Below are positions 44,031-52,805 of a DNA stretch of 64,000 bases, piece by piece. Every line of letters starts with the position of its first letter. The first letter of the stretch is position 1. The notes under the pieces are model-generated. The model was not told the origin of the DNA and searched no databases. It saw only the letters and a program-made list of their open reading frames with translations. This DNA is from Alteribacillus sp. YIM 98480 (GTDB taxonomy: Bacteria; Bacillota; Bacilli; Bacillales; Marinococcaceae), in the NCBI RefSeq assembly GCF_009765375.1, contig NZ_VTOK01000008.1, positions 128,982-192,981 on the forward strand. The letters run 5' to 3'. The translations under genes and the position numbers were made by a program.

Positions 44031-44477
44031 TTCGATTTCCCCTTGCTGTTAAGATTTGAAATAAAGAGAAAAATTTGAGCTGTATAATGTTCAAAAAGAC
44101 TTATCTCACCTGAATGAATTTCAAATGATTAAATTTCCTCGTTATCATTCGATTTTCGCTTCAGGCGAACGCTTTCCGCTGCAATCGATTTAATATTCGT
44201 TTTTGATAATTGAAATAGCACGTATGAAATGGATTCACCTTATAATTTATTTTACGGAGTTACATTTATTTGGTTTCAGATCGTTTAAAGGAACAATAAA
44301 CCAGAAAGGAATGGTGCAGTTTGTCTTCTCTGAAAAATAAAATCTTAAATAATTTTGGGGTAACGGAAGAAAATTGGAAAAGGTGCGATAAAAGTATCTT
44401 GCTGCGTTTTTATAGGTTCTTAAAGATAAGGACGGAACAGAGCCGCACTGGGGCAATTTAAGTATGTAAAAAAGGAA
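44031..44477. other. intergenic region upstream of ABC operon
   Basis: Contains the presumed minus-strand promoter of the ABC operon and the small plus-strand frame described separately. An AT-rich stretch with no other recognisable feature. Confidence 0.35.
44321..44461 (+). CDS. possible small ORF, 46 residues
   Basis: A TTG start 10 nt after AAAGGA opens a frame with protein-like content (GVTEENWKRCDKSILLRFYRFL). It is the only frame of this quality in the 700-bp gap upstream of the ABC operon. No homologue is recognised, and it could be a gene remnant or chance. Confidence 0.3.
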   Translation: MSSLKNKILNNFGVTEENWKRCDKSILLRFYRFLKIRTEQSRTGAI

Positions 44478-44662
44478 GTGTTGAAAACGTCTTTGTTCAA
44501 AGGTAAGAAAGTATAGATTTTTGGCGTTTTACATGTCTAGCGCAAGCGCCTACTAGCTCGGGATTCCTTCGGTTCGTCAATGGAAAGCAAAGATCAGCTT
44601 TCCATGTGCCGCCCCTCCAGGACTTGTCGCTCGTGAGCAAGGCGCTTGTACTTTTCTTATGT
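44478..44662 (-). repeat. dispersed intergenic repeat, copy B (reverse orientation)
   Basis: This is largely the reverse complement of copy A at 32078-32250: GGCGTTTTACATGTCTAGC, the TGGAAAGC/GCTTTCCA pair, CCTCCAGGACTTGTCGCTCG, and GAGCAAGGCGCTTG. Some internal bases differ, so the copies are old. Confidence 0.75.
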
Positions 44663-44705
44663 AAAAGTCAACACGTTGCAGCGGCAGCATTTAGACTTCC
44701 TATTT

Positions 44706-44739
44706 AAAACAGCTCCCCTATGAAAGGAGAGCTGTTTTT
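44706..44739. terminator. tagO terminator
   Basis: AAAACAGCTC and GAGCTGTTTT form a stem of about ten pairs with T/A runs on both sides; it lies next to the tagO stop codon at 44741. Confidence 0.8.
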
Positions 44740-44740
44740 A

Positions 44741-45799
44741 TTAAGGCCGTTTTGGCGTATTTGAAAATTTATTTACAAGCTTTAACATCGGGCGGTAACT
44801 ATGGCTAACCAATCCGATGCGTTCTGCCATCAACTCAATTCCAATTAGGAGCATCATCATAATAACAAGAGATACCCACAAAGTGGAAATGGTGAAAATA
44901 ACCGCAGATAAACCGAAAAATGCACTTAAAGCGTATATTATCAAAACGGTTTGACGATGAGAATAACCAAGACGCAGCAGACAATGGTGCAAGTGTGACT
45001 TATCAGGTGCTGCGAGCGGCTGTTTGTTTACGACACGGCGGATAATCGCAAAAAAAGTGTCGGAAATAGGAACCGCAAGAATAATGACCGGTACAACGAG
45101 AGAAAATATGGTTACATTTTTAAAACCTAGCAGGGATATAACCCCGATCATAAACCCTAAAAACAGGGCGCCGGTGTCTCCCATAAATATTTTTGCCGGG
45201 TTAAAGTTGTGCACTAAAAATCCTAACGTTCCACCTAAGAGTGCAATTCCAAGAGCAACAATAAAAATGTCTCCTTGGATAATGGCAAGCACAGAAATCG
45301 TTGCCAAAACAATCGAAGAAACACCAGCTGCAAGACCGTCTAAACCATCGATAAGGTTGATGGCATTAGTAATTCCAATAATCCATAACAAGGTGATCGG
45401 TATGCTGAACCAGCCAAGCTCCAGCCTTCCATCAAACGGAAGGTTTATAAACTGAATCTGCACGCCCCCTGCTACTACAATTACGGCTGCAGCAATCTGG
45501 CCGAGAAGCTTCCATTTTGCTGATAACTCGGTAAGATCATCGAGAAAACCTGTCAAAATGATAATGGTCCCCGCCACCAGAATGTATGGCATATACGCAT
45601 TTTCCGGCTGTAAAATCAACAGCCCGGCCAAAAAAGCAGCGTATACAGAAAGTCCTCCTATTCTGGCCATAGCACCTTTATGCACTTTTCGATGATTTGG
45701 CTGATCTGTTGCTCCAATTTTAAATGCTAATTTTTTTACGAGTGGAGTTAAAAACAATGATATTAAAAAACATGAAATAAGTGCTAATGCGGTCGTCAT
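44741..45799 (-). CDS. tagO: undecaprenyl-phosphate GlcNAc-1-phosphate transferase TagO
   Basis: This 352-residue membrane enzyme links GlcNAc-1-phosphate to undecaprenyl phosphate, the first step of wall teichoic acid and many secondary wall polymers. About ten membrane segments are seen. MraY/WecA motifs are DQPNHRKVHKG, the DDL of GFLDDLTELS, NAINLIDGLDGLAAG, the HNFNPAKIFMGDTGALFLGF block and the DKSHLHH loop. AAGGAGGG precedes the ATG. It could supply the lipid carrier for the LCP protein and for the polysaccharide cluster that follows. Confidence 0.92.
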   Translation of the reverse strand: MTTALALISCFLISLFLTPLVKKLAFKIGATDQPNHRKVHKGAMARIGGLSVYAAFLAGLLILQPENAYMPYILVAGTIIILTGFLDDLTELSAKWKLLGQIAAAVIVVAGGVQIQFINLPFDGRLELGWFSIPITLLWIIGITNAINLIDGLDGLAAGVSSIVLATISVLAIIQGDIFIVALGIALLGGTLGFLVHNFNPAKIFMGDTGALFLGFMIGVISLLGFKNVTIFSLVVPVIILAVPISDTFFAIIRRVVNKQPLAAPDKSHLHHCLLRLGYSHRQTVLIIYALSAFFGLSAVIFTISTLWVSLVIMMMLLIGIELMAERIGLVSHSYRPMLKLVNKFSNTPKRP

Positions 45800-46245
45800 T
45801 TTGACCCTCCTTCATTACCGTTGCCTAAACTTTGATCTTTTATAATAATTTTTTTGCATTTTTTTATGGTTTTAAAAAAATAAGTCGATTTGGCTTACAA
45901 ATTGTCTATGAATCTAGTCGAATTTTCCATATTGATTTTATCCACTTCCGAATTATATCATAAAATGTTCCAACTCGGAGTTATTCACACAAATTTACAA
46001 AGATTTTTCAATTCTTTTCACTCTGATTCGTTAGACGATACTTTGCTGGGAAACGTCACAATTAATCTACATATATTTATGAAAATTTATCCTTCCTATA
46101 CCATTATTTAGTGGTTATGTATCTTTTATACAACCAATAGAGGTGGTATAATGCACTAGAAATAACATTCTATTAATCTTTCATATTCCCTTTCCTATTG
46201 TAAAAACAAACACTAATTTTTTCGAAAAAAGGAGGTACGTATATT
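45800..46245. other. divergent promoter region of tagO and lytA/lytB-like pair
   Basis: On the plus strand an extended -10 (TGGTATAAT, 46144-46152) lies about 94 bp upstream of the small secreted gene, with TTATAC 15 bp before it. The minus-strand promoter of tagO was not located. A 73-codon frame in this stretch (45890-46111) lacks a ribosome binding site and is not taken as a gene. Confidence 0.5.
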
Positions 46246-46467
46246 ATGAAAAAATGGTTTTTCGCCGGAGCAGCAAGCTCCATTATTGCACTTGGTCTCG
46301 TTGTAAAAACACCAGCTGTTGCTCAATCAGAACCTGTTCTTGCCAGCGTCGATTGGGTGATCTCTCAAATTGAACCGTTAGAAGACCGTATTGCAGACCT
46401 TGAAGACCGCATCGACGAGCTTGAAGGTGAAGTTGAAGACCTAAAAAATGAACAGGAAATGGACTAA
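46246..46467 (+). CDS. small secreted acidic coiled-coil protein (LytA-like position)
   Basis: This 73-residue protein has a signal peptide (MKKWFFAGAASSIIALGLVV, cleavage probably after AVA) and an acidic heptad coiled coil (VISQIEPLEDRIADLEDRIDELE...). AAAGGAGG precedes the ATG. It lies 36 nt upstream of the SpoIID/LytB-domain gene, like the small acidic LytA before LytB in B. subtilis, but there is no lipobox, so homology to LytA is not shown. It may be a partner of the SpoIID-domain protein. Confidence 0.75.
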   Translation: MKKWFFAGAASSIIALGLVVKTPAVAQSEPVLASVDWVISQIEPLEDRIADLEDRIDELEGEVEDLKNEQEMD

Positions 46468-46503
46468 GTTCCACCCTATACATAGAAGAAAGGATTAATA
46501 ATA

Positions 46504-47940
46504 ATGTATAAAAAAATGATCGGAGCTCTTCTTTCTGTTCCTCTGCTCGCTTGGAGTACTGGCGGGGCTGATGCAGCAGAGCCACAAGAATTGTACAACG
46601 AGCCGATGACGATCAAACTCGTTCCATCTTCTAATTTTAATGTGAATATTCACGGTTCTTATGAATTAATTGACTTAGAGGATGGCGAATCTGTGGAGAT
46701 CGATAATGACATGCAATTTCGTTACGGAACTGAAAAGGTTACCATTAAACTATCCGATGATGTAAGCGAAACCTCTTCAGAAGGGTATGTACTGCAGGAG
46801 GACGGGCCTTCTAGCAGCAATTATGTTTCGATTTCTTCGGTAGAACGGGCTGGGACTTCCTTTCAGGAAACGAATTACCGAGGCTCGTTTATTATAGAAC
46901 CGGAAGAAAAACGGGATCCGAGCGGAGCAGATGATGCAGAAGAACAAAACAAAGACAATGATGATGAAGAGAAAACAGTTGACCGGCTGCAGCTTTATAA
47001 CGTACTTGACTTAGAAGATTATTTAAAAGGTGTCGTACCTCATGAAATGTCGGCTTCTTGGCCTAGTGAAGCATTAAAAGCACAAGCTGTTGCTGCTAGA
47101 AATTACGGAAAAGTAAATATGGATGCCAATGATTTTCTTTATGACACCGTGACTCATCAGGTTTATCACGGTCTTTCTGGAGAAGCAAGCGCTAGTAATG
47201 CTGCCATTAGAGACACTGAAGGTTTGTACGCTGTACATAACGGCTCGTTAATCTACGCTTATTTTCATGCCAGCTCCGGCGGTTATACGGACAACAGCGA
47301 AAACGTATGGAGCAGTAAAGTTCCATATATTAGAGCAGTCGATGACCCTTATGACAATCACAGTGCAAACTCTAATACAAACTGGACAGTTGATTTATCA
47401 AGAGAAGATGCTGACGAGGCGATTTTTCCAAGCAGCAATTGGGAACTTACCAAGCTAGAAATCATTGAAAAAAGTGATGCTGGCCGTGTGCAAAAAATGA
47501 GAGCAACTGGCAGCAACAGAGAGACAGGAGAAGAACAAGTCAAAACTTTGCCAGAGGACTCCTCTCCAGATTCCCTGCGCTGGTCGCTTGGTACTACGCT
47601 GAAAAGTACAATGTTCGATGTTAGTGAAGAAGAAAGCAGCGGTGTAAAAGTAAAAACAGCAGATGGAACAGAAGAATCCTATGACAGTGCCATAGGAATG
47701 GAAATGCGTCTAGGCGACGGTACGGATGAAGTTGTTTCTTATGAAAATCTAGCTGTCCGTACATCTAACGGGGTGGAATATGTAGGAACCGCTCCTTCTT
47801 CTTATACAATAGAAGGAAAAGGATACGGACACGGTCTTGGCATGAGTCAGTGGGGTGCGTATAAAATGGCTCAAGACGGACACAGTTTCCGAGAAATTTT
47901 GAAGCATTATTATACAGATATTGATATCGTTGAGAGATAG
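46504..47940 (+). CDS. SpoIID/LytB-domain secreted protein
   Basis: This 478-residue protein has a signal peptide (cleavage near GADAAEP), an N-terminal beta-rich acidic region and a SpoIID/LytB domain from about residue 160 to the end: LEDYLKGVVPHEMSASWP, ALKAQAVAARNYG, HQVYHG, SSGGYT and GYGHGLGMSQWGAY. SpoIID cleaves glycan strands of denuded peptidoglycan, whereas LytB modulates the amidase LytC; here an amidase lies 12 kb away. The typical CWB2 repeats of B. subtilis LytB are absent. The catalytic Glu of SpoIID may be the Glu in PHEMSASWP. Confidence 0.87.
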   Translation: MYKKMIGALLSVPLLAWSTGGADAAEPQELYNEPMTIKLVPSSNFNVNIHGSYELIDLEDGESVEIDNDMQFRYGTEKVTIKLSDDVSETSSEGYVLQEDGPSSSNYVSISSVERAGTSFQETNYRGSFIIEPEEKRDPSGADDAEEQNKDNDDEEKTVDRLQLYNVLDLEDYLKGVVPHEMSASWPSEALKAQAVAARNYGKVNMDANDFLYDTVTHQVYHGLSGEASASNAAIRDTEGLYAVHNGSLIYAYFHASSGGYTDNSENVWSSKVPYIRAVDDPYDNHSANSNTNWTVDLSREDADEAIFPSSNWELTKLEIIEKSDAGRVQKMRATGSNRETGEEQVKTLPEDSSPDSLRWSLGTTLKSTMFDVSEEESSGVKVKTADGTEESYDSAIGMEMRLGDGTDEVVSYENLAVRTSNGVEYVGTAPSSYTIEGKGYGHGLGMSQWGAYKMAQDGHSFREILKHYYTDIDIVER

Positions 47941-47950
47941 ATTCATAGAT

Positions 47951-47991
47951 AAAGAGCTGGCGCGTATTTATTACGTGTTCAGCTCTTTTTT
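47951..47991 (+). terminator. terminator of the SpoIID-domain gene
   Basis: AAAGAGCTG (47951-47959) pairs with CAGCTCTTT (47980-47988), followed by TTTTT. Confidence 0.8.
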
Positions 47992-48058
47992 GTTCGTATT
48001 CTGTCCTTTCGTATTTACAGATAACGTTGTCGATTTCACCAGCAGGTCATATGTTTTT

Positions 48059-48610
48059 GGGTCTGACCCCACATATTTTTTCAGCAGGTGGTGTACTGCT
48101 TTATTGAGTTATACACATGTTTATATTTTTTGTTTTACTTTCCTGGAGTTATGCACAACGATGGGTTTGATCTTATGTTGGAATAATTAGGAGCTGGCTG
48201 CGTTTATGCACAAATTTTTCCAAGTTATGCACATGGTTTCTTTGTTATATGTTCTGCTTTCTCGGATTTATGCACATTTTTCTTTTTTATGGGCCACCAG
48301 CAGCTATGGCCTGGGGGTCTGACCCTCCATACTTATGGGAGTACTGTGGAAGGTTCGTGGCTCTCTTCTTGTTTTTTCCACCGTTTTCTATGACTTATGC
48401 ACATCCTTCCCTTTTTTATGCGCCACTTTCCAAGACTTACGCATCGTTTTTCTCTTTTTATGCACAAAGACCCTACTTCCAGTATAGGGTCTGGCCCTTC
48501 ATACATATAGGAAGCACACTAGCAATGGATGTACTCTCTGCTTATATTCCAACCACTTTCTACACTTATGCGCATTCTTCCCCTTTTTCATATGCCACTT
48601 CCAAAGTTGT
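48059..48610. repeat. intergenic array of TTATGCAC motifs and GGGTCTGACCC palindromes
   Basis: About ten copies of TTATGCAC or close variants (near 48108, 48148, 48203, 48224, 48267, 48393, 48415, 48437, 48458, 48565) fill this stretch, many as pairs 21-22 bp apart. Three palindromes GGGTCTGACCC or GGGTCTGGCCC (48059-48069, 48315-48325, 48487-48497) each sit in a longer shared flank containing CATA-TAT. No gene with a ribosome binding site is present; the open frames here follow from the 21-bp period. Confidence 0.7.
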
Positions 48611-48627
48611 GCAAATACCTAACGGCT

Positions 48628-48657
48628 AAAAAACCGCCCTTTTGCTAGGACGGTTTT
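48628..48657 (-). terminator. terminator of SLH lipoprotein gene
   Basis: AAAACCG and CGGTTTT stems, with further CCT/AGG pairing, and a minus-strand T-run, 5 nt after the stop codon. Confidence 0.75.
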
Positions 48658-48661
48658 CCCT

Positions 48662-49426
48662 TTACTCTTTAAAATAATCATCCATTGTTCTAGACATAAA
48701 CAGCGAGAATTGAGCGCGGGTTGTCGTTTCGTTTGGTCGGAATGCTTCGCCTGCTTCCGATGTAATTTGTTGGTCAGCTATGATGTTGATTTGTTCAAAG
48801 TTCGGATAATTTTCATCTATATCTGTGAAACTATGTACGTCTTGGGCGTCTGGCAGGTCATATGCACTTACTAATAGTGCTGCCATTTGCGAACGTTTTA
48901 AGCCTTCTCCTGGCATCATCTGGCCGTCGTTTCCTTTCATAATTCCGTGGTACTCCAATGCGGCCAGCTGGTCATAGGCATGGTTTTCTTTGCTTACATC
49001 TTCTGCTTGCATTTCATAATCGTCCGGTGCATCTAAATCCAGGGCGGATGTTAGCATTTTGGCTGTTTGGGCACGGGTGATGGTCTCGGATGGACGAAAG
49101 TAGCCGTCACTAAATCCGCTTATAATTCCTTCAGATGCTAAAAACTGTATTTCTTCAAAAGCATGAAAATCTCCTGCGACATCTGGGAAAATAGGTTCAT
49201 CACTAAATGATGGCTCTCCTCCAAGCGACTGTAAATCTTTTTCTAAATCATCTAAGCGCTGTTCGGTGTCGTCTATGTCACCTTCTACTTCTGCTGCTTG
49301 TTCTTCCGTCCAATCTGCACTTGCTGCTTCCTCTGACTGATCAGCTTCTGCTTCGGAACATCCGGCAAGAATTACTGCTCCAAGCAGGCTTGCCCCAAGC
49401 AGCAAACCTTTCATACGAAAATACAT
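48662..49426 (-). CDS. SLH-domain lipoprotein
   Basis: This 254-residue protein has a lipoprotein signal with lipobox ILAGC, an acidic linker with a coiled helix (EVEGDIDDTEQRLDDLEKDL), and three SLH domains: one with GIISGFSDGYFRPSETITRAQ (about 97-117), one with HGIMKGNDGQMMPGEGLKRSQ, one ending in AFRPNETTTRAQFSLF. SLH domains bind pyruvylated secondary wall polysaccharide. A lipid anchor at one end and wall binding at the other would tie membrane to wall. GGGGAGAC precedes the ATG. Confidence 0.88.
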   Translation of the reverse strand: MYFRMKGLLLGASLLGAVILAGCSEAEADQSEEAASADWTEEQAAEVEGDIDDTEQRLDDLEKDLQSLGGEPSFSDEPIFPDVAGDFHAFEEIQFLASEGIISGFSDGYFRPSETITRAQTAKMLTSALDLDAPDDYEMQAEDVSKENHAYDQLAALEYHGIMKGNDGQMMPGEGLKRSQMAALLVSAYDLPDAQDVHSFTDIDENYPNFEQINIIADQQITSEAGEAFRPNETTTRAQFSLFMSRTMDDYFKE

Positions 49427-49459
49427 GTCTCCCCGTCCCCTTTCATAATAAATGTATTA

Positions 49460-50758
49460 TCACTTACGGCCAATGCCGTGATAAATAATGCCTTCTGCTT
49501 TCAAGCTTTCTTTATCAAGCGCGTTTCTTCCGTCCACTACGACCGGTTGTTTTAATGAGTCTTTCCATTGTTTTGGTGTTAAGGACTTGCATTCGTCCCA
49601 TTCTGTTACTAAAAAAGCAGCGTCTGCTCCATTGATAGCGGTCAGTGCACTGTCTACGTATTCGACCTCGTCTGGCAGCATTTGTTTTGCATTTTCTTTT
49701 GCGACCGGATCAAACGCACGGACAGTTGCTCCTTGTTTGATTAAATCTTGAATAATTTTTACCGAAGGAGCTTCACGCATGTCGTCTGTTTTTGGTTTAA
49801 ATGAGAGACCTAATACAGCAATAGTTCTTCCGCTGATATCTCCATCAAAAATACGGTCTAAATGCTCTACCATTCTCCGGCTTTGTATTTCGTTCACATC
49901 ATTTACAGCCTGTAATATATTAGGCTGATATCCTTTCTCTTCGGCTAAGTATTTTAATGCTTTCACGTCTTTTGGAAAACAGGATCCGCCATAGCCGATA
50001 CCCGCATGCAGAAATTTTGGTCCGATTCGGTGATCAAGGCCCATGCCTTTTGCGACGGCATGAACATCGGCTTCGTATAGATCGCAAATGTTGGCTATTT
50101 CATTAATAAATGAAATTTTTGTTGCTAAAAAAGCATTGGATGCGTATTTAATCATTTCTGAACTGCGCGAATCGGTCAGCACAATATTTTCTGTAAGCGG
50201 AAGATGCAGCTCTTTTAACATGCTGGCTGCTTTTTCTGAAGACGTACCTATTACAACGCGGTCTGGATGAAACGTATCATGCACCGCGGAGCCTTCACGT
50301 AAAAATTCGGGTACAGAACTAACATTAATATTAACTTCCGGTTTTTTCCGCCGTACTATTTTTTCTACTTCCTCCGCTGTTCCAACGGGTACGGTCGATT
50401 TATTTACAATCACTTTAAACGTGCCATCCAATGCTTCTCCAATTTCCTCCGCCACTGCGTACACGTAGGATAAGTTCGCTGCGCCTGTTTCTGTTTCCGG
50501 TGTTCCGACAGCAATTACTATGATATCTGCTTCTTTCACTGCTTGCGTGAGATTCGTCGTGAAAACGAGCCTTCCTGCGTCTTTATTTTTTCGTACCAGC
50601 TCTTCTAATCCTGGTTCGTATATTGGAATTTCGTTTCTGTTCAGTTGATCCACTTTTTCTTCCAGCTTGTCCACACAAATAACATGATTGCCAAGCTCTG
50701 CAAAACAAGTACCAGATACAAGTCCAACATATCCGGTCCCCACAACGGCTAAATTCAT
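49460..50758 (-). CDS. ugd: UDP-glucose 6-dehydrogenase
   Basis: This 432-residue enzyme oxidises UDP-glucose to UDP-glucuronate. It has the Rossmann motif GTGYVG (7-12), VGTPET (84-89), the NKSTVPVGT segment and the catalytic cysteine C260 in GYGGSCFPKD. UDP-glucuronate feeds acidic polysaccharides such as teichuronic acid. The start overlaps the flippase stop by 4 nt (ATGA), so it belongs to the polysaccharide operon. The symbol could also be tuaD-like. Confidence 0.93.
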   Translation of the reverse strand: MNLAVVGTGYVGLVSGTCFAELGNHVICVDKLEEKVDQLNRNEIPIYEPGLEELVRKNKDAGRLVFTTNLTQAVKEADIIVIAVGTPETETGAANLSYVYAVAEEIGEALDGTFKVIVNKSTVPVGTAEEVEKIVRRKKPEVNINVSSVPEFLREGSAVHDTFHPDRVVIGTSSEKAASMLKELHLPLTENIVLTDSRSSEMIKYASNAFLATKISFINEIANICDLYEADVHAVAKGMGLDHRIGPKFLHAGIGYGGSCFPKDVKALKYLAEEKGYQPNILQAVNDVNEIQSRRMVEHLDRIFDGDISGRTIAVLGLSFKPKTDDMREAPSVKIIQDLIKQGATVRAFDPVAKENAKQMLPDEVEYVDSALTAINGADAAFLVTEWDECKSLTPKQWKDSLKQPVVVDGRNALDKESLKAEGIIYHGIGRK

Positions 50759-52287
50759 CTCTTCACAACCTTCTCTTTCACTTTTTCCGTAATATCTTCT
50801 ATTTCCTGAAATCTAAGTACTTTCATTAATATGATAAGTACTATCGCTGCTGCCGCTGCCCCTGCTAAAAGGGAGATGTAAGAGCCGCCAGCTGTCATAA
50901 TAGACTTCCAGCCAAATAACACTGCTCCAAATAGTATAAGGAGAGTAAGAAGTTTCCCTGCGTCTTTTCCCCAGTGGACATCGGGTGCCTTCTGCAATTT
51001 TAACATAAATTGGGTGCCTATAAGGAGAAGACCAAAGTTGAAAATGGAAGCAATCGATGTTCCCCAGGCTACACCAGCTGCACCGTAGGAATCTATCAAG
51101 AGAAAATTGATGCCGACATTAATGCCTAACACCGACACTAAACTCACAACGACCGGGAATATCGATCGTTCATATGCGTAAAAAAACCGGGTAACATATA
51201 AATTGGCTGAATGAAAAAACATGCCAATAACAAGGATCTGCAGTAATGGTGCCGCCATATTTGTCGATTGCTCGGTAAAACTTCCGTATTGAAAAATGAC
51301 ACGAATAATTTCTTCTGCGTACAAAATAACAAATATGGCAACAGGTAAAATAGTCAGCCCCATCATCCGCAATCCTTTAAAATAAAGCGTACTGATTCCG
51401 GCCTCCTCTTTTGCAGCTACTTTTCTTGAAAGGAGCGGATAAATAACCGTAGTGACCGCCATCATTAATACACTCTGCGGAAGCTGCACAATTTTTGATG
51501 TATAGTTTAAGGCTGCAATATAGCCGTCTTCAAGCCATGAAGCAAACATGCGATGAATAAGAAAATACAGCTGCAAGGTTGCCCCGCCAAGGAGGATCGG
51601 GCCTGCCATTTTTATCGTCCGCCACGTTTCTGGACTTTTATCAAGACGAAAACGAAACGTGAAGAACTTTTCACGGCGGATCAAATAAATAAGAAACACA
51701 CACATAAGCGCTGCACTTATTAACGCTCCCCATGCATGTGAAAACGCGCCAATCCATGGATAGAAGACAACAGCAATGCCAAGAAAGGAACCATTTAATA
51801 ACAGTGTTCCCGCTGCAGCCCACGAAAAACGATTATTCACATTCAAAATGCCAGTAAACCACATAGATAGAATTAAAAAGAACGTCGCAGGCGCCATGAC
51901 GCGGAACAAATCCGTCGTTAACTGAAACGTTTCTGCTTTCATTCCAGAAAACAACAAGGCAATGACTTGTTCTGAGAAAAGCACAAGGCCGCCGCTGAAC
52001 AAAATTAATAGAAGAGAAAGCCAGCCAAATATCCGCTCGAGATACTGTTTTTGATCAAGGGGATCGTCTATTTTTGTGTATACCGATATAAATGCTGTCG
52101 TAATGGCGCCCCCGACGACAACATAGAAAAGATTTGGCAGCGTATAGGCTGCTACTACACTGTCAGCAGCCTCTTCTGTACCGAATTGATAACCGATAAC
52201 AACCTCACGGAAAAATCCGATCAACCGTGAGAGTAGATTAATGACAGCTACGGCCCCGATCACTTGTAATAATTTTTTTCCTTTCAT
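50755..52287 (-). CDS. MurJ/Wzx-type lipid-linked saccharide flippase (MOP family)
   Basis: This protein of about 510 residues has about fourteen membrane segments and a MviN/MurJ opening (VIGAVAVINLLSRLIGFFREVVIG, then AAYTLPNLFYVV). It probably flips a lipid-linked oligosaccharide. Its place beside a polymerase-like gene and glycosyltransferases suggests a Wzx role in surface polysaccharide, although MurJ activity cannot be excluded. The ATG at 52287 after AAAGGA is preferred to a TTG at 52314. Confidence 0.83.
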   Translation of the reverse strand: MKGKKLLQVIGAVAVINLLSRLIGFFREVVIGYQFGTEEAADSVVAAYTLPNLFYVVVGGAITTAFISVYTKIDDPLDQKQYLERIFGWLSLLLILFSGGLVLFSEQVIALLFSGMKAETFQLTTDLFRVMAPATFFLILSMWFTGILNVNNRFSWAAAGTLLLNGSFLGIAVVFYPWIGAFSHAWGALISAALMCVFLIYLIRREKFFTFRFRLDKSPETWRTIKMAGPILLGGATLQLYFLIHRMFASWLEDGYIAALNYTSKIVQLPQSVLMMAVTTVIYPLLSRKVAAKEEAGISTLYFKGLRMMGLTILPVAIFVILYAEEIIRVIFQYGSFTEQSTNMAAPLLQILVIGMFFHSANLYVTRFFYAYERSIFPVVVSLVSVLGINVGINFLLIDSYGAAGVAWGTSIASIFNFGLLLIGTQFMLKLQKAPDVHWGKDAGKLLTLLILFGAVLFGWKSIMTAGGSYISLLAGAAAAAIVLIILMKVLRFQEIEDITEKVKEKVVKR

Positions 52288-52325
52288 TAGAAACACGTTC
52301 CTTTCGGAGGACAAGCCCCCGCCCC

Positions 52326-52805
52326 CTACACTTGGTCGATAAAGTCTTCAAGCATGTGAAGAATTTTTTCTTTTCTGCTTTGAAACGGGATTGGTTCAAA
52401 TGTTTCCGCTTGTTTCAGGGCCTGTTTTACCTCTGCTGGACTTTCTGTACCGATAATATGACCGGCTGAATCGAATTGCTCTACTATTTCTAGCTGATGA
52501 TCGTCATTATGCTCTCCATGCTCTGCCAGCCTTGGAACCGCAATGACAGGTTTTCCTTTTTTGACTCCCGTAATAATCGATCCTGTACCGCCATGAGAAA
52601 TAATCACCCGTGCTTTATCAAACGTTTGGTCCATTTCTTCAAAGCTCATAAAAGGCACCAAGTTCAATGTTTCCGATTCATATTTCGTGTGGCCGTTTTG
52701 TACGAGGACGTCTTCTGTAATGGTTCCATCTTTAACGAGATGCTCGATTTCATCTAATAAGCGCGTGAAAGGAAGTTCGTGTGTTCCTAATACTACAAAG
52801 ATCAA
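52326..52805 (-). CDS. Alg13-like glycosyltransferase subunit (catalytic half)
   Basis: This 159-residue protein matches the C-terminal half of GT28/MurG-type transferases, as in Alg13, PssE and related split enzymes. It opens IFVVLGTHELPFTRLL and has the nucleotide-sugar-binding SHGGTGSIITGVKKGKPVIAVPR. The start is TTG at 52805 (after GGGGGT), which overlaps the Alg14-like stop as TTGA; the frame's upstream ATG is inside the previous gene and disagrees with the family start. With its neighbour it forms a heterodimeric transferase. Confidence 0.85.
   Translation of the reverse strand: MIFVVLGTHELPFTRLLDEIEHLVKDGTITEDVLVQNGHTKYESETLNLVPFMSFEEMDQTFDKARVIISHGGTGSIITGVKKGKPVIAVPRLAEHGEHNDDHQLEIVEQFDSAGHIIGTESPAEVKQALKQAETFEPIPFQSRKEKILHMLEDFIDQV

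Noticed and set aside
44247-44456. Minus-strand 69-codon open frame upstream of the ABC operon
   Set aside because: Low-information sequence, no ribosome binding site, and antisense to a better small frame.
45890-46111. Plus-strand 73-codon frame between tagO and the lytA-like gene
   Set aside because: AT-rich, no ribosome binding site, no recognisable pattern; lies in a promoter region.
48059-48610. CRISPR array
   Set aside because: Motifs are short (8-12 bp), degenerate and closely paired, with no 25-40-bp repeats, no uniform spacers and no cas genes.
48249-48629. Plus-strand 126-codon frame in the motif array
   Set aside because: Its repetitive translation (TYA/FYA every seven codons) simply reflects the 21-bp DNA period; no ribosome binding site.
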